A stretch of 64,000 nucleotides of DNA from Spirochaetaceae bacterium (lineage in GTDB: Bacteria; Spirochaetota; Spirochaetia; Treponematales; Treponemataceae): contig JAFQDD010000020.1 in assembly GCA_017416145.1 (NCBI GenBank), positions 25,447 through 89,446 on the forward strand, in the 5' to 3' direction. Made by a program: the position numbers and the translations under genes. How positions within the stretch are numbered: position 1 is the first letter of the stretch; each line of letters opens with the position of its first letter. Under the pieces are notes generated by a model. The model was not told where the DNA came from. It saw nothing but the letters and a program-made list of their open reading frames with translations, and searched no databases. This document shows positions 16,693 to 24,958 of the stretch, piece after piece.

Positions 16693-18249
16693 TTAGATTT
16701 TTGCCTTTCTTAAGCGAACTTGTTCAATATCACTTGAGAAAAGTTCACGTAAGTCATTTAACTTTAATGCCATCAAAGCCATACGGTCAATACCAATACC
16801 CCAAGCCAAAACTGGAACATCAACGCCCATTGGCTTTGTAACTTCAGGACGGAAAATACCAGCACCACCAAGCTCAAACCAACCTAGAACTGGGTGTTTA
16901 ATATGAACTTCTACAGAAGGTTCTGTAAATGGGAAATATCCAGGAACATATTTTACATCAGTTGCTCCAGCAATTTCCACAGCAAACATTTCTAGGAAGC
17001 CTAAAAGTGTTTTTAAGTTTGCTTCTTCACCAAGAACAATACCTTCTGTTTGATAGAAGTCTGAAAGGTGAGTTGCGTCAACTTTGTCATAGCGGAAACA
17101 ACGAGCAATACCAAAGTATTTTCCAGGAACTTTTGCTTTTGCTAGTTGATGTGCAGAAAGTACTGTTCCTTGAGAGCGTAAAATCAAGTGTTTTGTAAAG
17201 TGTTCGTCAAAGTTGTAGTTCCAACCACGACTTCCTGTGTTTCCACCATCTCGGTGAACAGCAGCTACATTTGAAAGGAAAGGTTCTTCAATTGATTTTG
17301 CGTGAGTTGGGTTTTTAATTGCATATACGTCGTGGATATCACGAGCAGCGTGGAATTGAGGCATAAACAAAGCGTCGCAATCCCAGAATTCTGTTTCTAC
17401 AAGTGGGCCGTCAAATTCTTCAAATCCAAGAGAGCAAAGTTTATCTTTTACACTTTCTAGGAAAGAAACGTATGCACTTGTGCGGCCAGGAATAATACGT
17501 GCTGGAGGGATTGCAATATTGTATCCACGGAAAGCAGCATTTTTCCATTCACCAGAAGTTAGGATTTTGCTAGTAATAGAACCGATTTCGTCTCCTGTAA
17601 CACCAGCAGTTTCTAGAGCAACAGCAACTTCTTCTGCATCTTTTGTTAGAGCGTAAACAACAACTTCTCTTTCAATTACGCGGAAAGCAAAGTCACTTAC
17701 ACCACGTTTTTTTGCCAAAGTTGCCATTACAGCTTTTTCATCTTCTGAAAGAGAAGCAGAATCGATTAAACCGTCTTTTGCTTCAAGACCTTTTTTCAAG
17801 ATTGCATTAGTTGTTACAATACGGGCTGGAAGTTCTTTTCCTGTACAAGCAGCTTTTTTTTCTGCATCCATTGCAAGAACGCCTTCTTTAGAGAAAGAAC
17901 CAAAAGCACTACCAACGTCTTTGTTTTCAATATTTAATGCTTTTGCAATTTCTGGAAGAGCGTGAGGACCTTTTTCTTTTAGAAAATTGTAAATTCTTTC
18001 TTCGATAGTTCCGTTTTCTGCGTAAGAACGACCAATATCAGTAATTTCGTAGTGTGTGTATGGTTCTCTTCTTACTTCTGCAACAAGACCCTTTCCACCA
18101 AGCCAAGAAAAAGCCTGATTTGCGTGACCTTCTTTGTATTCAAGTTCTGCTTGAAGTTTTGCTGATGTTAGCTCAACTCCTGCTTTGTAAGCACGTAAAA
18201 CTTTGATTTCTAGTGGGTGCAAATTTTTAATAATAGCTGCTGTATCCAT
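16693..18249 (-). CDS. pheS: Phenylalanyl-tRNA synthetase alpha subunit, archaeal/eukaryotic type
   Basis: PheS charges tRNA-Phe together with PheT. At 518 aa it is much longer than the bacterial form (about 330-350 aa). It has the N-terminal winged-helix DNA-binding-fold domains (residues 1 to about 200) of archaeal and eukaryotic enzymes, then the class II core: 'FEEFDGPLVETEFWDCDALF', 'YFGIARCFRYDKVDATH' (motif 2) and 'GWFELGGAGIFRPEV', ending with 'AWGIGIDRMAL' (motif 3). Spirochaetes are known to carry this type, attributed to ancient transfer. pheT is not next to it. AAGGAAA precedes the ATG; a strong terminator follows. Confidence 0.95.
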   Translation of the reverse strand: MDTAAIIKNLHPLEIKVLRAYKAGVELTSAKLQAELEYKEGHANQAFSWLGGKGLVAEVRREPYTHYEITDIGRSYAENGTIEERIYNFLKEKGPHALPEIAKALNIENKDVGSAFGSFSKEGVLAMDAEKKAACTGKELPARIVTTNAILKKGLEAKDGLIDSASLSEDEKAVMATLAKKRGVSDFAFRVIEREVVVYALTKDAEEVAVALETAGVTGDEIGSITSKILTSGEWKNAAFRGYNIAIPPARIIPGRTSAYVSFLESVKDKLCSLGFEEFDGPLVETEFWDCDALFMPQFHAARDIHDVYAIKNPTHAKSIEEPFLSNVAAVHRDGGNTGSRGWNYNFDEHFTKHLILRSQGTVLSAHQLAKAKVPGKYFGIARCFRYDKVDATHLSDFYQTEGIVLGEEANLKTLLGFLEMFAVEIAGATDVKYVPGYFPFTEPSVEVHIKHPVLGWFELGGAGIFRPEVTKPMGVDVPVLAWGIGIDRMALMALKLNDLRELFSSDIEQVRLRKAKI

Positions 18250-18292
18250 TTTTTTTCCTTCAAATAAACAATCTAATTAAAGAAATTATACA

Positions 18293-18667
18293 CTATTTTT
18301 CAAACTTTATAAAAGATGTATAAATAGCTAAATTCTTTTCATTGTCATATTTTGTTAAATCTTTTCTAAGATACACGTGATTAAAATAACTTCTTTGACC
18401 TCTAAAAGTTAAGATTCTTTCACGAATAACTTTCATAGCTTCGCCTTGATCAAACAAAGAAGAAGGAATTGTATAGATAAAACGTGCTTCATCTAGTACT
18501 GGCATATACTCAATTCGTAGAGTATAAAGTTTGCCTTTTTCTTCGATTACTTCCATAGCCATAATATCCGGTTCTTCTGCAAGAGGATCTTCAGTTTGTG
18601 CGAACACAGAAAAGATTGCTATTGTAAAAAGTACGAATATTAGTAATGATTTTTTGTAAGTTTTCAT
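18293..18667 (-). CDS. Small secreted protein of unknown function
   Basis: This 124-aa protein has a clear signal peptide (MKTYKKSLLIFVLFTIAIFS, cleavage after VFA). The mature part has no motif I recognise; 'FRGQRSYFNHVYLRKDL' and several amphipathic strands suggest a small beta-rich periplasmic protein. The ATG at 18667 follows GGAGG closely. The 5' leader carries the two-hairpin repeat element at 18683-18743, ending only a few bases before the ribosome-binding site, so translation may depend on RNA structure. Confidence 0.7.
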   Translation of the reverse strand: MKTYKKSLLIFVLFTIAIFSVFAQTEDPLAEEPDIMAMEVIEEKGKLYTLRIEYMPVLDEARFIYTIPSSLFDQGEAMKVIRERILTFRGQRSYFNHVYLRKDLTKYDNEKNLAIYTSFIKFEK

Positions 18668-18682
18668 TTTAACCTCCATATG

Positions 18683-18743
18683 AAAGTTTGCAACGCAAAC
18701 TTTGTGATAGAAACTTCAACGCATTTTTGAAGAAGTTGTCATC
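18683..18743 (-). repeat. Two-hairpin repeat element, copy 1
   Basis: In the leftward transcript, hairpin A (18743-18706; AACTTC/GAAGTT plus outer GAT/ATC pairs) is followed after 2 nt by hairpin B, the palindrome AAAGTTTGC-GTT-GCAAACTTT (18703-18683). The same pair occurs at 54651-54714, with hairpin B identical and hairpin A changed. Both copies precede a gene on the same strand. It could be a structured RNA leader or a small mobile repeat. Confidence 0.7.
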
Positions 18744-18776
18744 ATTATTTCTGTAAAAATTTTAGCCAAGTTTAGC

Positions 18777-19481
18777 TTAATATTGAGAATATTGAATTAT
18801 TTTATCAACATACAGAAAAAAATCAAGGTAGGCAGTAAAATTTCCCTTTATTATTTTAATATTTGGATCAAAATCTTTTAATAAAATTGTACCAGAAACT
18901 TCTTTGGGTTTGTTTTTTGTTAGTGTTTGAGCATAACTTCGAATTGCATTTTTAGCTGCTTCTGTAATCGCTTCTTTGATGGCTTCCACACTGTCAATTT
19001 TTCCAGATTCACCAAAGCCAGAAACTCGTGGATATTTAATGCTATTCCAGCGTTGTCGATAAATCATCATTTCATTTGTTCTTGAATATTCAAGCCAACA
19101 ATAAACTCTAGATTCTAAAAAAGCCGAATCTGTAAAGGTAATATTTGGATCATTTTCTGAAATTTCAGCTACGGGCTCTAAGGAAAAATATTCAGCTACA
19201 TTTCGTGTTTTGTCAGAAGGCGTGTATTCGAATTTCCAACCGTAAATCATTCCTGTGAGCAAAAAGGGAGCTGTTTTTTTTAGGGAACGAATTGATGTGC
19301 CGTAGCTTGTGTCTGAGGAAGATATTTCTGCACCAGGATTTTCATCCATTGGAGCCCAAAGTTTTATCCGAAGAGTTTTTTGTACATCACTTACTTGGGG
19401 AAAAACAAGACTCTGGCACAAAATCAAAAACAAAAATACGGAAATTGGTTTAATTTTTTTTCTTTGGTTATCGGTAAGCAT
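18777..19481 (-). CDS. Secreted protein of unknown function
   Basis: This 234-aa protein has an N-terminal signal sequence (hydrophobic core ISVFLFLILCQSLVF, cleavage near FPQ). The mature domain contains 'APMDENPGAE', 'YTPSDKTRNVAEYFSLEPV' and a helical stretch 'VEAIKEAITEAAKNAIRSYA' before a C-terminal hydrophobic strand region. I do not recognise the family. The regular set of Tyr/Trp-containing strands suggests a periplasmic beta-rich protein. The start lies inside the last codons of the rhomboid gene (14-bp overlap), so it is the last gene of a coupled operon with the rhomboid protease and the diguanylate cyclase. Confidence 0.7.
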   Translation of the reverse strand: MLTDNQRKKIKPISVFLFLILCQSLVFPQVSDVQKTLRIKLWAPMDENPGAEISSSDTSYGTSIRSLKKTAPFLLTGMIYGWKFEYTPSDKTRNVAEYFSLEPVAEISENDPNITFTDSAFLESRVYCWLEYSRTNEMMIYRQRWNSIKYPRVSGFGESGKIDSVEAIKEAITEAAKNAIRSYAQTLTKNKPKEVSGTILLKDFDPNIKIIKGNFTAYLDFFLYVDKIIQYSQY

Positions 19482-20106
19482 TTTTCCAAACTTTCCAAGG
19501 ATTGATTCTCATACGAATCAAAAAATAAATCCAAGTAAATAAAAATCCAGCCAAATGGGTCATGTGTGCAACTCCACCAGAAAGACCGAAAACTTGACTT
19601 GTGATTTCGATAATTGCATAGATTCCAACTAAAAGAGGGGCTGGAACTGGCAATATTCCCCAAATTGATATTACAGATTTTGGGAAAATAACTGCATAAG
19701 CCAATAAAATAGCATATAAACAACCAGAAGCACCGCATAAAATGACCAAAATGCTTCCAGATAAGGCATAAACTAAAAATGAAAAAATGCCACAAAATAT
19801 TCCTGAAAGAAAATATAAAAGACAAAATTCTTTTGTGCCCATAGCTTTTTCCACAGTAATACCGAACATCAACAATCCAAGCATATTAAAGAAAATGTGC
19901 TGAATACTGGAATAGTCGTGAACAAACATATATGTGAAAAATTGCCAATATTCATGATTGTAAATTATGGCAGGGGGAAACATAGCTAAATGTAAATATA
20001 AATTTGGGAATATTTGCAAAAAAACATAAACAAGAATGTTTGCAACTACAATGTAAAGAGTTCCGTTTTTGAAAGTGTACTTAAATGGTTTGTTAATTAT
20101 GGACAT
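19468..20106 (-). CDS. Rhomboid family intramembrane serine protease
   Basis: This 212-aa membrane protease has six TM helices. The catalytic Ser is in the GASG motif (TM4) and the His in 'VAHMTHLAGFLF' (TM6); 'HIFFNMLGLLMFG' is the TM2 signature with its conserved His/Asn. ATG 20106 starts just past the stop of the diguanylate cyclase gene, and a TTG six codons upstream is less likely. Rhomboids cleave TM anchors of other membrane proteins. Its substrate is not indicated, though the coupled secreted protein downstream is an obvious candidate partner. Confidence 0.9.
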   Translation of the reverse strand: MSIINKPFKYTFKNGTLYIVVANILVYVFLQIFPNLYLHLAMFPPAIIYNHEYWQFFTYMFVHDYSSIQHIFFNMLGLLMFGITVEKAMGTKEFCLLYFLSGIFCGIFSFLVYALSGSILVILCGASGCLYAILLAYAVIFPKSVISIWGILPVPAPLLVGIYAIIEITSQVFGLSGGVAHMTHLAGFLFTWIYFLIRMRINPWKVWKNAYR

Positions 20107-20107
20107 A

Positions 20108-21178
20108 TTAAGAAAGTGGTGCAAAAGATGACCTGTTACGACCGTTTTCTTTGGAGATATACAACCCTTGGTCGGCTAATTCCACAAGTCTAGCAGGAGT
20201 AATCTTCTTTCCATGATGTAAAACAGCTACACCTATGGAAATGGTTACAGTCATATGTTGATTTTCGTAATTAAAATCACAGGATTCGATATTTTTTCGG
20301 ATACGTTCAGCAACCATCATTGCAGAAGGTGCATCAGTATTTGATAAAAGCACAACAAACTCTTCTCCACCATAACGAGCGGCCAAGTCGTGAGTTCTAA
20401 CGCCATCAGAAATGATTTTAGCAACATTTTGGAGAACAAAGTCTCCACAAGCATGACCGTAAGTATCGTTAAAACGCTTAAAGTGGTCGATATCAAGCAT
20501 TAAAACAGCTAGAGGATTTTCGTTTCGTTGGGCTTCGTCAACTTTGTCAGCTAAAACAGTATAAAAATAATGTTTTAGTTTTAAGCGAGTCATCATATCT
20601 GTAGTGGTCATTTCCACAAGAGACGCATTATTTATTGCAATGGCAGAAAGAGAGGCAATAGAAACGATTTGATCTTTTTCGTATTTGGAATATTCTATAC
20701 CTTCACCCAAATCAATACGTTCTCCCAAAATCAAAACACCGATAATTCGATTTTTTTCTTGAACAGGTGCAATTAGAGATGGTTCAAGGGAAGTGATACA
20801 CTTTAAATCCTTGATTTTTGGGCATTTTCTTTTTAATTCGTCTAAAGTATAAGCATTTGGATTTTTGTTTAAAAAATCTATGAGAGGATGTTCTGTTTCA
20901 ATGGAATATTCTATATCATCACTAATATCTAAACCACTAAAATGGTTGCCTAGTTCAAATTTCTGAGAACTAAAATCCTCGGCTACGAAAAGTCCAGCTC
21001 CCAAAGTATGAACTTGACACATACAGATGTACAAAATTGACTCAATCAATTTTGAATAGTCAAGCAAGGAACAGAGGCTTTTTGAGATTTCTAGAAGTTG
21101 TTTCAAATCGTAGATTTGTTTTTCGTAGTTTTCCTTTTTTGAGGAACGCTTTTTTGTGGTTTTTTTCTTTGTTTCCAT
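20108..21178 (-). CDS. GAF-GGDEF diguanylate cyclase
   Basis: This 356-aa cytosolic enzyme makes cyclic di-GMP. It has a Lys-rich N-terminus, a short coiled coil (about 15-35), a GAF-type sensor domain (about 35-180), then a GGDEF domain. The active site reads RYGGEEFVVLL at about residue 269, so catalysis should be intact; 'MLDIDHFKRFNDTYGHACGD' holds the metal and base-binding residues. No RxxD inhibitory site is seen just upstream of the active site. It lies 4 bp downstream of the large unknown protein gene and 1 bp before the rhomboid gene. Confidence 0.92.
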   Translation of the reverse strand: METKKKTTKKRSSKKENYEKQIYDLKQLLEISKSLCSLLDYSKLIESILYICMCQVHTLGAGLFVAEDFSSQKFELGNHFSGLDISDDIEYSIETEHPLIDFLNKNPNAYTLDELKRKCPKIKDLKCITSLEPSLIAPVQEKNRIIGVLILGERIDLGEGIEYSKYEKDQIVSIASLSAIAINNASLVEMTTTDMMTRLKLKHYFYTVLADKVDEAQRNENPLAVLMLDIDHFKRFNDTYGHACGDFVLQNVAKIISDGVRTHDLAARYGGEEFVVLLSNTDAPSAMMVAERIRKNIESCDFNYENQHMTVTISIGVAVLHHGKKITPARLVELADQGLYISKENGRNRSSFAPLS

Positions 21179-21182
21179 AGAA

Positions 21183-22760
21183 TTATTCGTCTCGGACTTC
21201 CCCTATTATAGCATAGTTTCTCATTATATCAAGAAAAATATTCCACTTTGAAAATGATGTTTCCAAAAACTCAAAATTATCTTTGTTTCTAGGTGATGTG
21301 AATAACACTCTTAGATTTTCAATATGTTCTGGAGCTGTTTTTCTCGCATCTGGAATCAACTCTGCCAATTTTTTTTGTAATTGGAAAATATAAACAGATT
21401 CTCTTTGAATTAGATTTTTTGCTTCTAAATTTACACTAGTAATCATATTGTTTAAAGATTTCATAAAACTTTGATCTGTGTGACTGTCGTGTAAATATCC
21501 TGTCATCAAGGCAATATTGTTTTTTCCGTCTTTATTAAAAGATTCTTCAAATTCCTGAATGCGTTTTTCACATTCTGAACAAGTGAAAACAATAGAAGAG
21601 AACTCTGTTTTGTATTGAGGATTATTAAAAAATCCTTCCACAACCAAGTCGTTTAGCAAAGGATTGACTCTGTAGGTATAAAATCGGGATACAAAGTTTT
21701 TTAGGATTTGCATTGGAGTAACCCACAAAAATGACCCTGCCCCACTTCTGAAAAATATGTTACTGTTTTCTATATTGTAACCGTTTAGAGAATCTAAAGG
21801 TTCACCGTTAAACAGTTCGGCAGTTTCTTTTTGAATATGCTCGTCTTGAACTTCCACATCAATTCGTTGAGTGTCTTGTTCGTAAGCTTTTCGCATTTGC
21901 TCTGTGTATTTCAAAATAATATTTGATTGGTTTACAGATGCTTTTGGTTCATACAAAGGGTCGTTTTTAGCAACTCGTATTAAACTTATTAGGTTTTCTG
22001 GAGTTAAAACTTTTTTCAAAACTGAAGAGATTTTTCTAACATGCACTAAAATTTTGTTTTGTTCGTTTTCTGAAAGAGTTTCTGGGGATTTTGCAACAGC
22101 TAATGTAACAATGGCTCTTCCTAAAGCCGCATTGATATTTAAATGAGCGGTGAGAAAGTAAAAGTCCAGCAGATATTGTTCCATTGTTTCAATTTGTAGA
22201 GAAGGAAATTGACCTTCTGATGAAACATCTGGTTTGTAGCTTGGATTAAATTCTCGTAAAAGAGAATCGTATGAAAAATTACATAAATCAATAAAAATAT
22301 CAAGATTTTGTAATATTCCTTCGATTTGAACAAAGGAACTTCCAGAAAGTTCTTTTAGTACAAAATCCATATTTTTTCTCTGATTTTCGTGCACTTTTTT
22401 TGGATTTAAATCTTGTAAAAATTCTTTTTTACGATTTTCATATTTCATATTTTCCAAAATTTCTTTGGATTTATCAGAAAAACCAGTTTGGATTAAAATA
22501 TCTCTGTAATGTTCTCTAAATTTTACGTCTGGATTTGCTATGGTTTCTGAAAAAAGTTCACTTAATGGAATTGAGTGTACGTGTAAAATTCTAAAAACTT
22601 CTGCAAAATTTGGCAAAACCTGTCGTGATTTGTAAATAGCAGGTTGGAAATTTCTTAATTCGGTGTCTATTTTTCTTAAATCTTGTTTTTGCCGAGCTTC
22701 TGGACTGTTTCCATGAAAAAGTGATTCAAAAAGCTCTATCAATTGCGAGAAAAAACTCAT
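21183..22760 (-). CDS. Spirochaete-type protein of unknown function (possibly DUF5312)
   Basis: This 525-aa soluble, mostly helical protein has no signal peptide or TM segment. I do not recognise a functional motif. It resembles the long helical proteins annotated DUF5312 in treponemes (from memory, unverified). Features are 'PNFAEVFRILHVHSIPLSELF' near residue 50-70 and a cytosolic C-terminus rich in Asn/Glu helices. It leads an operon with the diguanylate cyclase, rhomboid and secreted protein. It has no Shine-Dalgarno; instead TTGAAA-17 bp-TAAAAT ends 5 nt before the ATG, pointing to a leaderless mRNA. Confidence 0.7.
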   Translation of the reverse strand: MSFFSQLIELFESLFHGNSPEARQKQDLRKIDTELRNFQPAIYKSRQVLPNFAEVFRILHVHSIPLSELFSETIANPDVKFREHYRDILIQTGFSDKSKEILENMKYENRKKEFLQDLNPKKVHENQRKNMDFVLKELSGSSFVQIEGILQNLDIFIDLCNFSYDSLLREFNPSYKPDVSSEGQFPSLQIETMEQYLLDFYFLTAHLNINAALGRAIVTLAVAKSPETLSENEQNKILVHVRKISSVLKKVLTPENLISLIRVAKNDPLYEPKASVNQSNIILKYTEQMRKAYEQDTQRIDVEVQDEHIQKETAELFNGEPLDSLNGYNIENSNIFFRSGAGSFLWVTPMQILKNFVSRFYTYRVNPLLNDLVVEGFFNNPQYKTEFSSIVFTCSECEKRIQEFEESFNKDGKNNIALMTGYLHDSHTDQSFMKSLNNMITSVNLEAKNLIQRESVYIFQLQKKLAELIPDARKTAPEHIENLRVLFTSPRNKDNFEFLETSFSKWNIFLDIMRNYAIIGEVRDE

Positions 22761-22765
22761 ACCAT

Positions 22766-22794
22766 ATTTTAATCACGAAAAGTTTTTTTTTCAA
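22766..22794 (-). promoter_or_regulatory. Promoter placing the transcript start at the ATG (22760)
   Basis: Reading leftwards: TTGAAA (22794-22789), 17-bp spacer, TAAAAT (22771-22766), then 5 nt and the ATG. No Shine-Dalgarno is present. Confidence 0.6.
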
Positions 22795-22813
22795 TTGCTT
22801 TGTATAGAGAAAT

Positions 22814-23842
22814 CTATGACAAACATATTGAATCGTAAATTTTTTGGTAATCAGCTAAGGTGTTGGCATTTACGATTTCTTTTCGGATTGCAGCTCCTCC
22901 TGTAACGCCTTTTGAATAACAGCAAAATCGTTTTCGCATTTCTTTACAGGCAACGTATTCGCCTTTTAATTCAATTAGATGTTGCAATTCTTTCATGCCT
23001 GTATCTAATCGTTTTTTTATAGGAATCTCAGAGTATTTTCCAGTAGTAAGAAGTTCTTTTGTTTGGGTGAATATAAAAGGATTTCCCATCGCTCCTCGGG
23101 CAAACATTACGCCATCACAGCCTGTTTCTTCTATCATTCTTTTTGCATCTTCTGGAGAAAAAACGTCTCCTGAGCCAAAAACTGGAATTTTCCCTTTTAG
23201 TAGTTCAACAAGTTCTTTTAAGTAATCCCAGTTTGCTTTTCCTTCATAGCATTGAGTTTTTGTACGACCGTGAAGTGTTACGGCTTTTGCCCCAGCTTCA
23301 AAGGCTGCAAGTCCTGCTTCTCGAAAAGTGATTTGACTATTGTCCCAGCCAGAGCGAATCTTCACTGTAACTGGAACAGAACCAGCTGCTTCTACAGTAG
23401 CCTTTGTAATTTTGTACAAAAGTTCTGGGTCTTTTGTGAGAGAGGAACCAGCCCCGCTTTTTATGATTTTTGGAACTGGACAACCAGCGTTTATATCAAT
23501 GATTTCAGGATGTGCTTTTTCTAAGGTGATTTTTGTGGCTGCTGCCATAGTCTCTGGGATGCCCCCGAAAAGTTGCACAGCATAGATATCTTCGTTTGGG
23601 GCTCTAAGCATAATATCGTGGGTTTTGTCAGAACCTCGAGTTAAAGCTTCTGAACTTACCATTTCTGTATAACACAAAGAAGCCCCAGAATCTCTACAAA
23701 TAGCTCGAAAAGCAGCATCAGAATATCCTGCAACCGGAGCCAAAAATAAATTTCCAGAAATCTGAACATTCCCAATATTAACAGGATGATACAAATTTTG
23801 AGAAAATATATTTATGTGAGATTGTGAATCATTATTTTCCAT
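22814..23842 (-). CDS. dus: tRNA-dihydrouridine synthase
   Basis: This flavoenzyme reduces uridines in the tRNA D-loop, about 342 aa. FMN/TIM-barrel signatures are 'LAPVAGYSDAAFRAICRDSG', 'INAGCPVPKIIKSGAGS' with the catalytic Cys, 'KIRSGWD', 'VTLHGRTK' and 'GDVFSPEDA'. The frame extends 22 codons upstream into tatD; ATG 23842, just after the tatD stop, gives the more usual N-terminus. Which uridines it modifies (DusA, B or C type) cannot be said; the layout fits DusB-like bacterial enzymes. Confidence 0.92.
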   Translation of the reverse strand: MENNDSQSHINIFSQNLYHPVNIGNVQISGNLFLAPVAGYSDAAFRAICRDSGASLCYTEMVSSEALTRGSDKTHDIMLRAPNEDIYAVQLFGGIPETMAAATKITLEKAHPEIIDINAGCPVPKIIKSGAGSSLTKDPELLYKITKATVEAAGSVPVTVKIRSGWDNSQITFREAGLAAFEAGAKAVTLHGRTKTQCYEGKANWDYLKELVELLKGKIPVFGSGDVFSPEDAKRMIEETGCDGVMFARGAMGNPFIFTQTKELLTTGKYSEIPIKKRLDTGMKELQHLIELKGEYVACKEMRKRFCCYSKGVTGGAAIRKEIVNANTLADYQKIYDSICLS

Positions 23843-23855
23843 AAAATCAAAGACT

Positions 23856-24629
23856 TTATTCTGGAAGTCTAAAGAATTTGCAACTGTTTTTCCAAAGTTG
23901 ATCTGCAAGTTCTTCCAAATCCATATCTAGCATTTCGGCAAGGAATTTAGCTGTTGACGGTACGTAAGCTGGCATATTACGATGATTTCTAAATTCTGCA
24001 GGAACCATAAATGGACTTTCAGATTCGATGAGAATTCTGTCAATCGGAACATTTAAAACAGTTTCGTGAAGATTTCTAGCATTTCTGTAAGTTAGATTTC
24101 CAGCAAATGAAAAATACAAGTTTAAATCACAAGCTTTTTTTGCGTAAGCACCGTCTTCTGAGTAACAATGCAAAACACCACCAGCTTCAGGTAAGTGATC
24201 TGACAAAATATCAAGAACGTCTTCACCTGCATCTCTATTGTGGATGATAACTGGCATATCGTACTTATCTGCTAAATCCAACTGAGTAATAAAAAGTTCG
24301 ATTTGAGAGCGTTTGTCTCCGAACTTTCTGTAATAATCTAGACCCATTTCTCCAAGAGCTACAACATTTGGTTTTTTGAGTCCTTCTTCAATGGTTTTTA
24401 TCCAATCTTTTCCAGGAGTCATAACTTCTGAAGGAGCAACACCAACTGCGTGATAAACACCTGAAACAGATTTTAAGTTGTTGTATACTTTAGTGAAGTC
24501 GTGCAAACTGTTGCAAATGCTTACAATTCGAGTTACTTGAGCTTGTTTAGCTTCTTGAACAACGCGTAATTGTTTAATAGGGTCATCATAAATTAGGCCG
24601 ATGTGGGCATGAGTATCAAAAAATTGCAT
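23856..24629 (-). CDS. tatD: TatD family metal-dependent hydrolase (DNase-like)
   Basis: This 257-aa TIM-barrel hydrolase, DNase or 3'-5' exonuclease in characterised relatives, has 'FDTHAHIGL' (HxH metal ligands), 'ALGEMGLDYYR' (Glu ligand), 'VIIHNRDAGED' and 'LHCYSE'. The last metal-binding motif normally reads E-T-D-x-P but is IESESPF here, so the conserved Asp is replaced by Glu. Activity may be altered, or the site may simply tolerate Glu. GGAAG lies 10 nt before the ATG. It forms a unit with dus, whose start follows its stop by 13 bp. Confidence 0.9.
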   Translation of the reverse strand: MQFFDTHAHIGLIYDDPIKQLRVVQEAKQAQVTRIVSICNSLHDFTKVYNNLKSVSGVYHAVGVAPSEVMTPGKDWIKTIEEGLKKPNVVALGEMGLDYYRKFGDKRSQIELFITQLDLADKYDMPVIIHNRDAGEDVLDILSDHLPEAGGVLHCYSEDGAYAKKACDLNLYFSFAGNLTYRNARNLHETVLNVPIDRILIESESPFMVPAEFRNHRNMPAYVPSTAKFLAEMLDMDLEELADQLWKNSCKFFRLPE

Positions 24630-24874
24630 GGCTTTCTTCCAAAAAATAAGTGATGAAACGCTTACACCGTAAGCAAGGCTTTTTTACTTTAGAAACATCG
24701 TAACAATATTTTTTTTGTTTTGTATCTTAAATTTGATTTACAATTAACACTCTTTTTACGTTTCGTTTCCATCTACTAAGATAACATAGGTTTTTCTTAT
24801 CGTCAATTAACATAGCAATAAATAAATTTTGCAAGAAAAAAAAGACTTTCTTTATAGGAATAAATCTCCGATAT

Positions 24875-24903
24875 TTGACAGTGAAACATAGGAATGTTAT
24901 AAT
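24875..24903 (+). promoter_or_regulatory. Consensus sigma-70 promoter of the M23/bactofilin operon
   Basis: TTGACA (24875-24880), a 17-bp spacer and TATAAT (24898-24903) match the consensus at every position. The predicted start is near 24910, giving a leader of about 50 nt. The 24630-24874 stretch before it is AT-rich and shows no gene or structure I recognise. Confidence 0.85.
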
Positions 24904-24958
24904 TGACCGTTGATTCCTTCCTGCTTTTGGAAGGCTAATCAAATTATGGAGAAATATT

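Noticed and set aside
24727..24942. 71-aa reading frame on the minus strand before the M23 gene
   Set aside because: It covers the consensus promoter of the opposite strand, has no ribosome-binding site and no recognisable motif.
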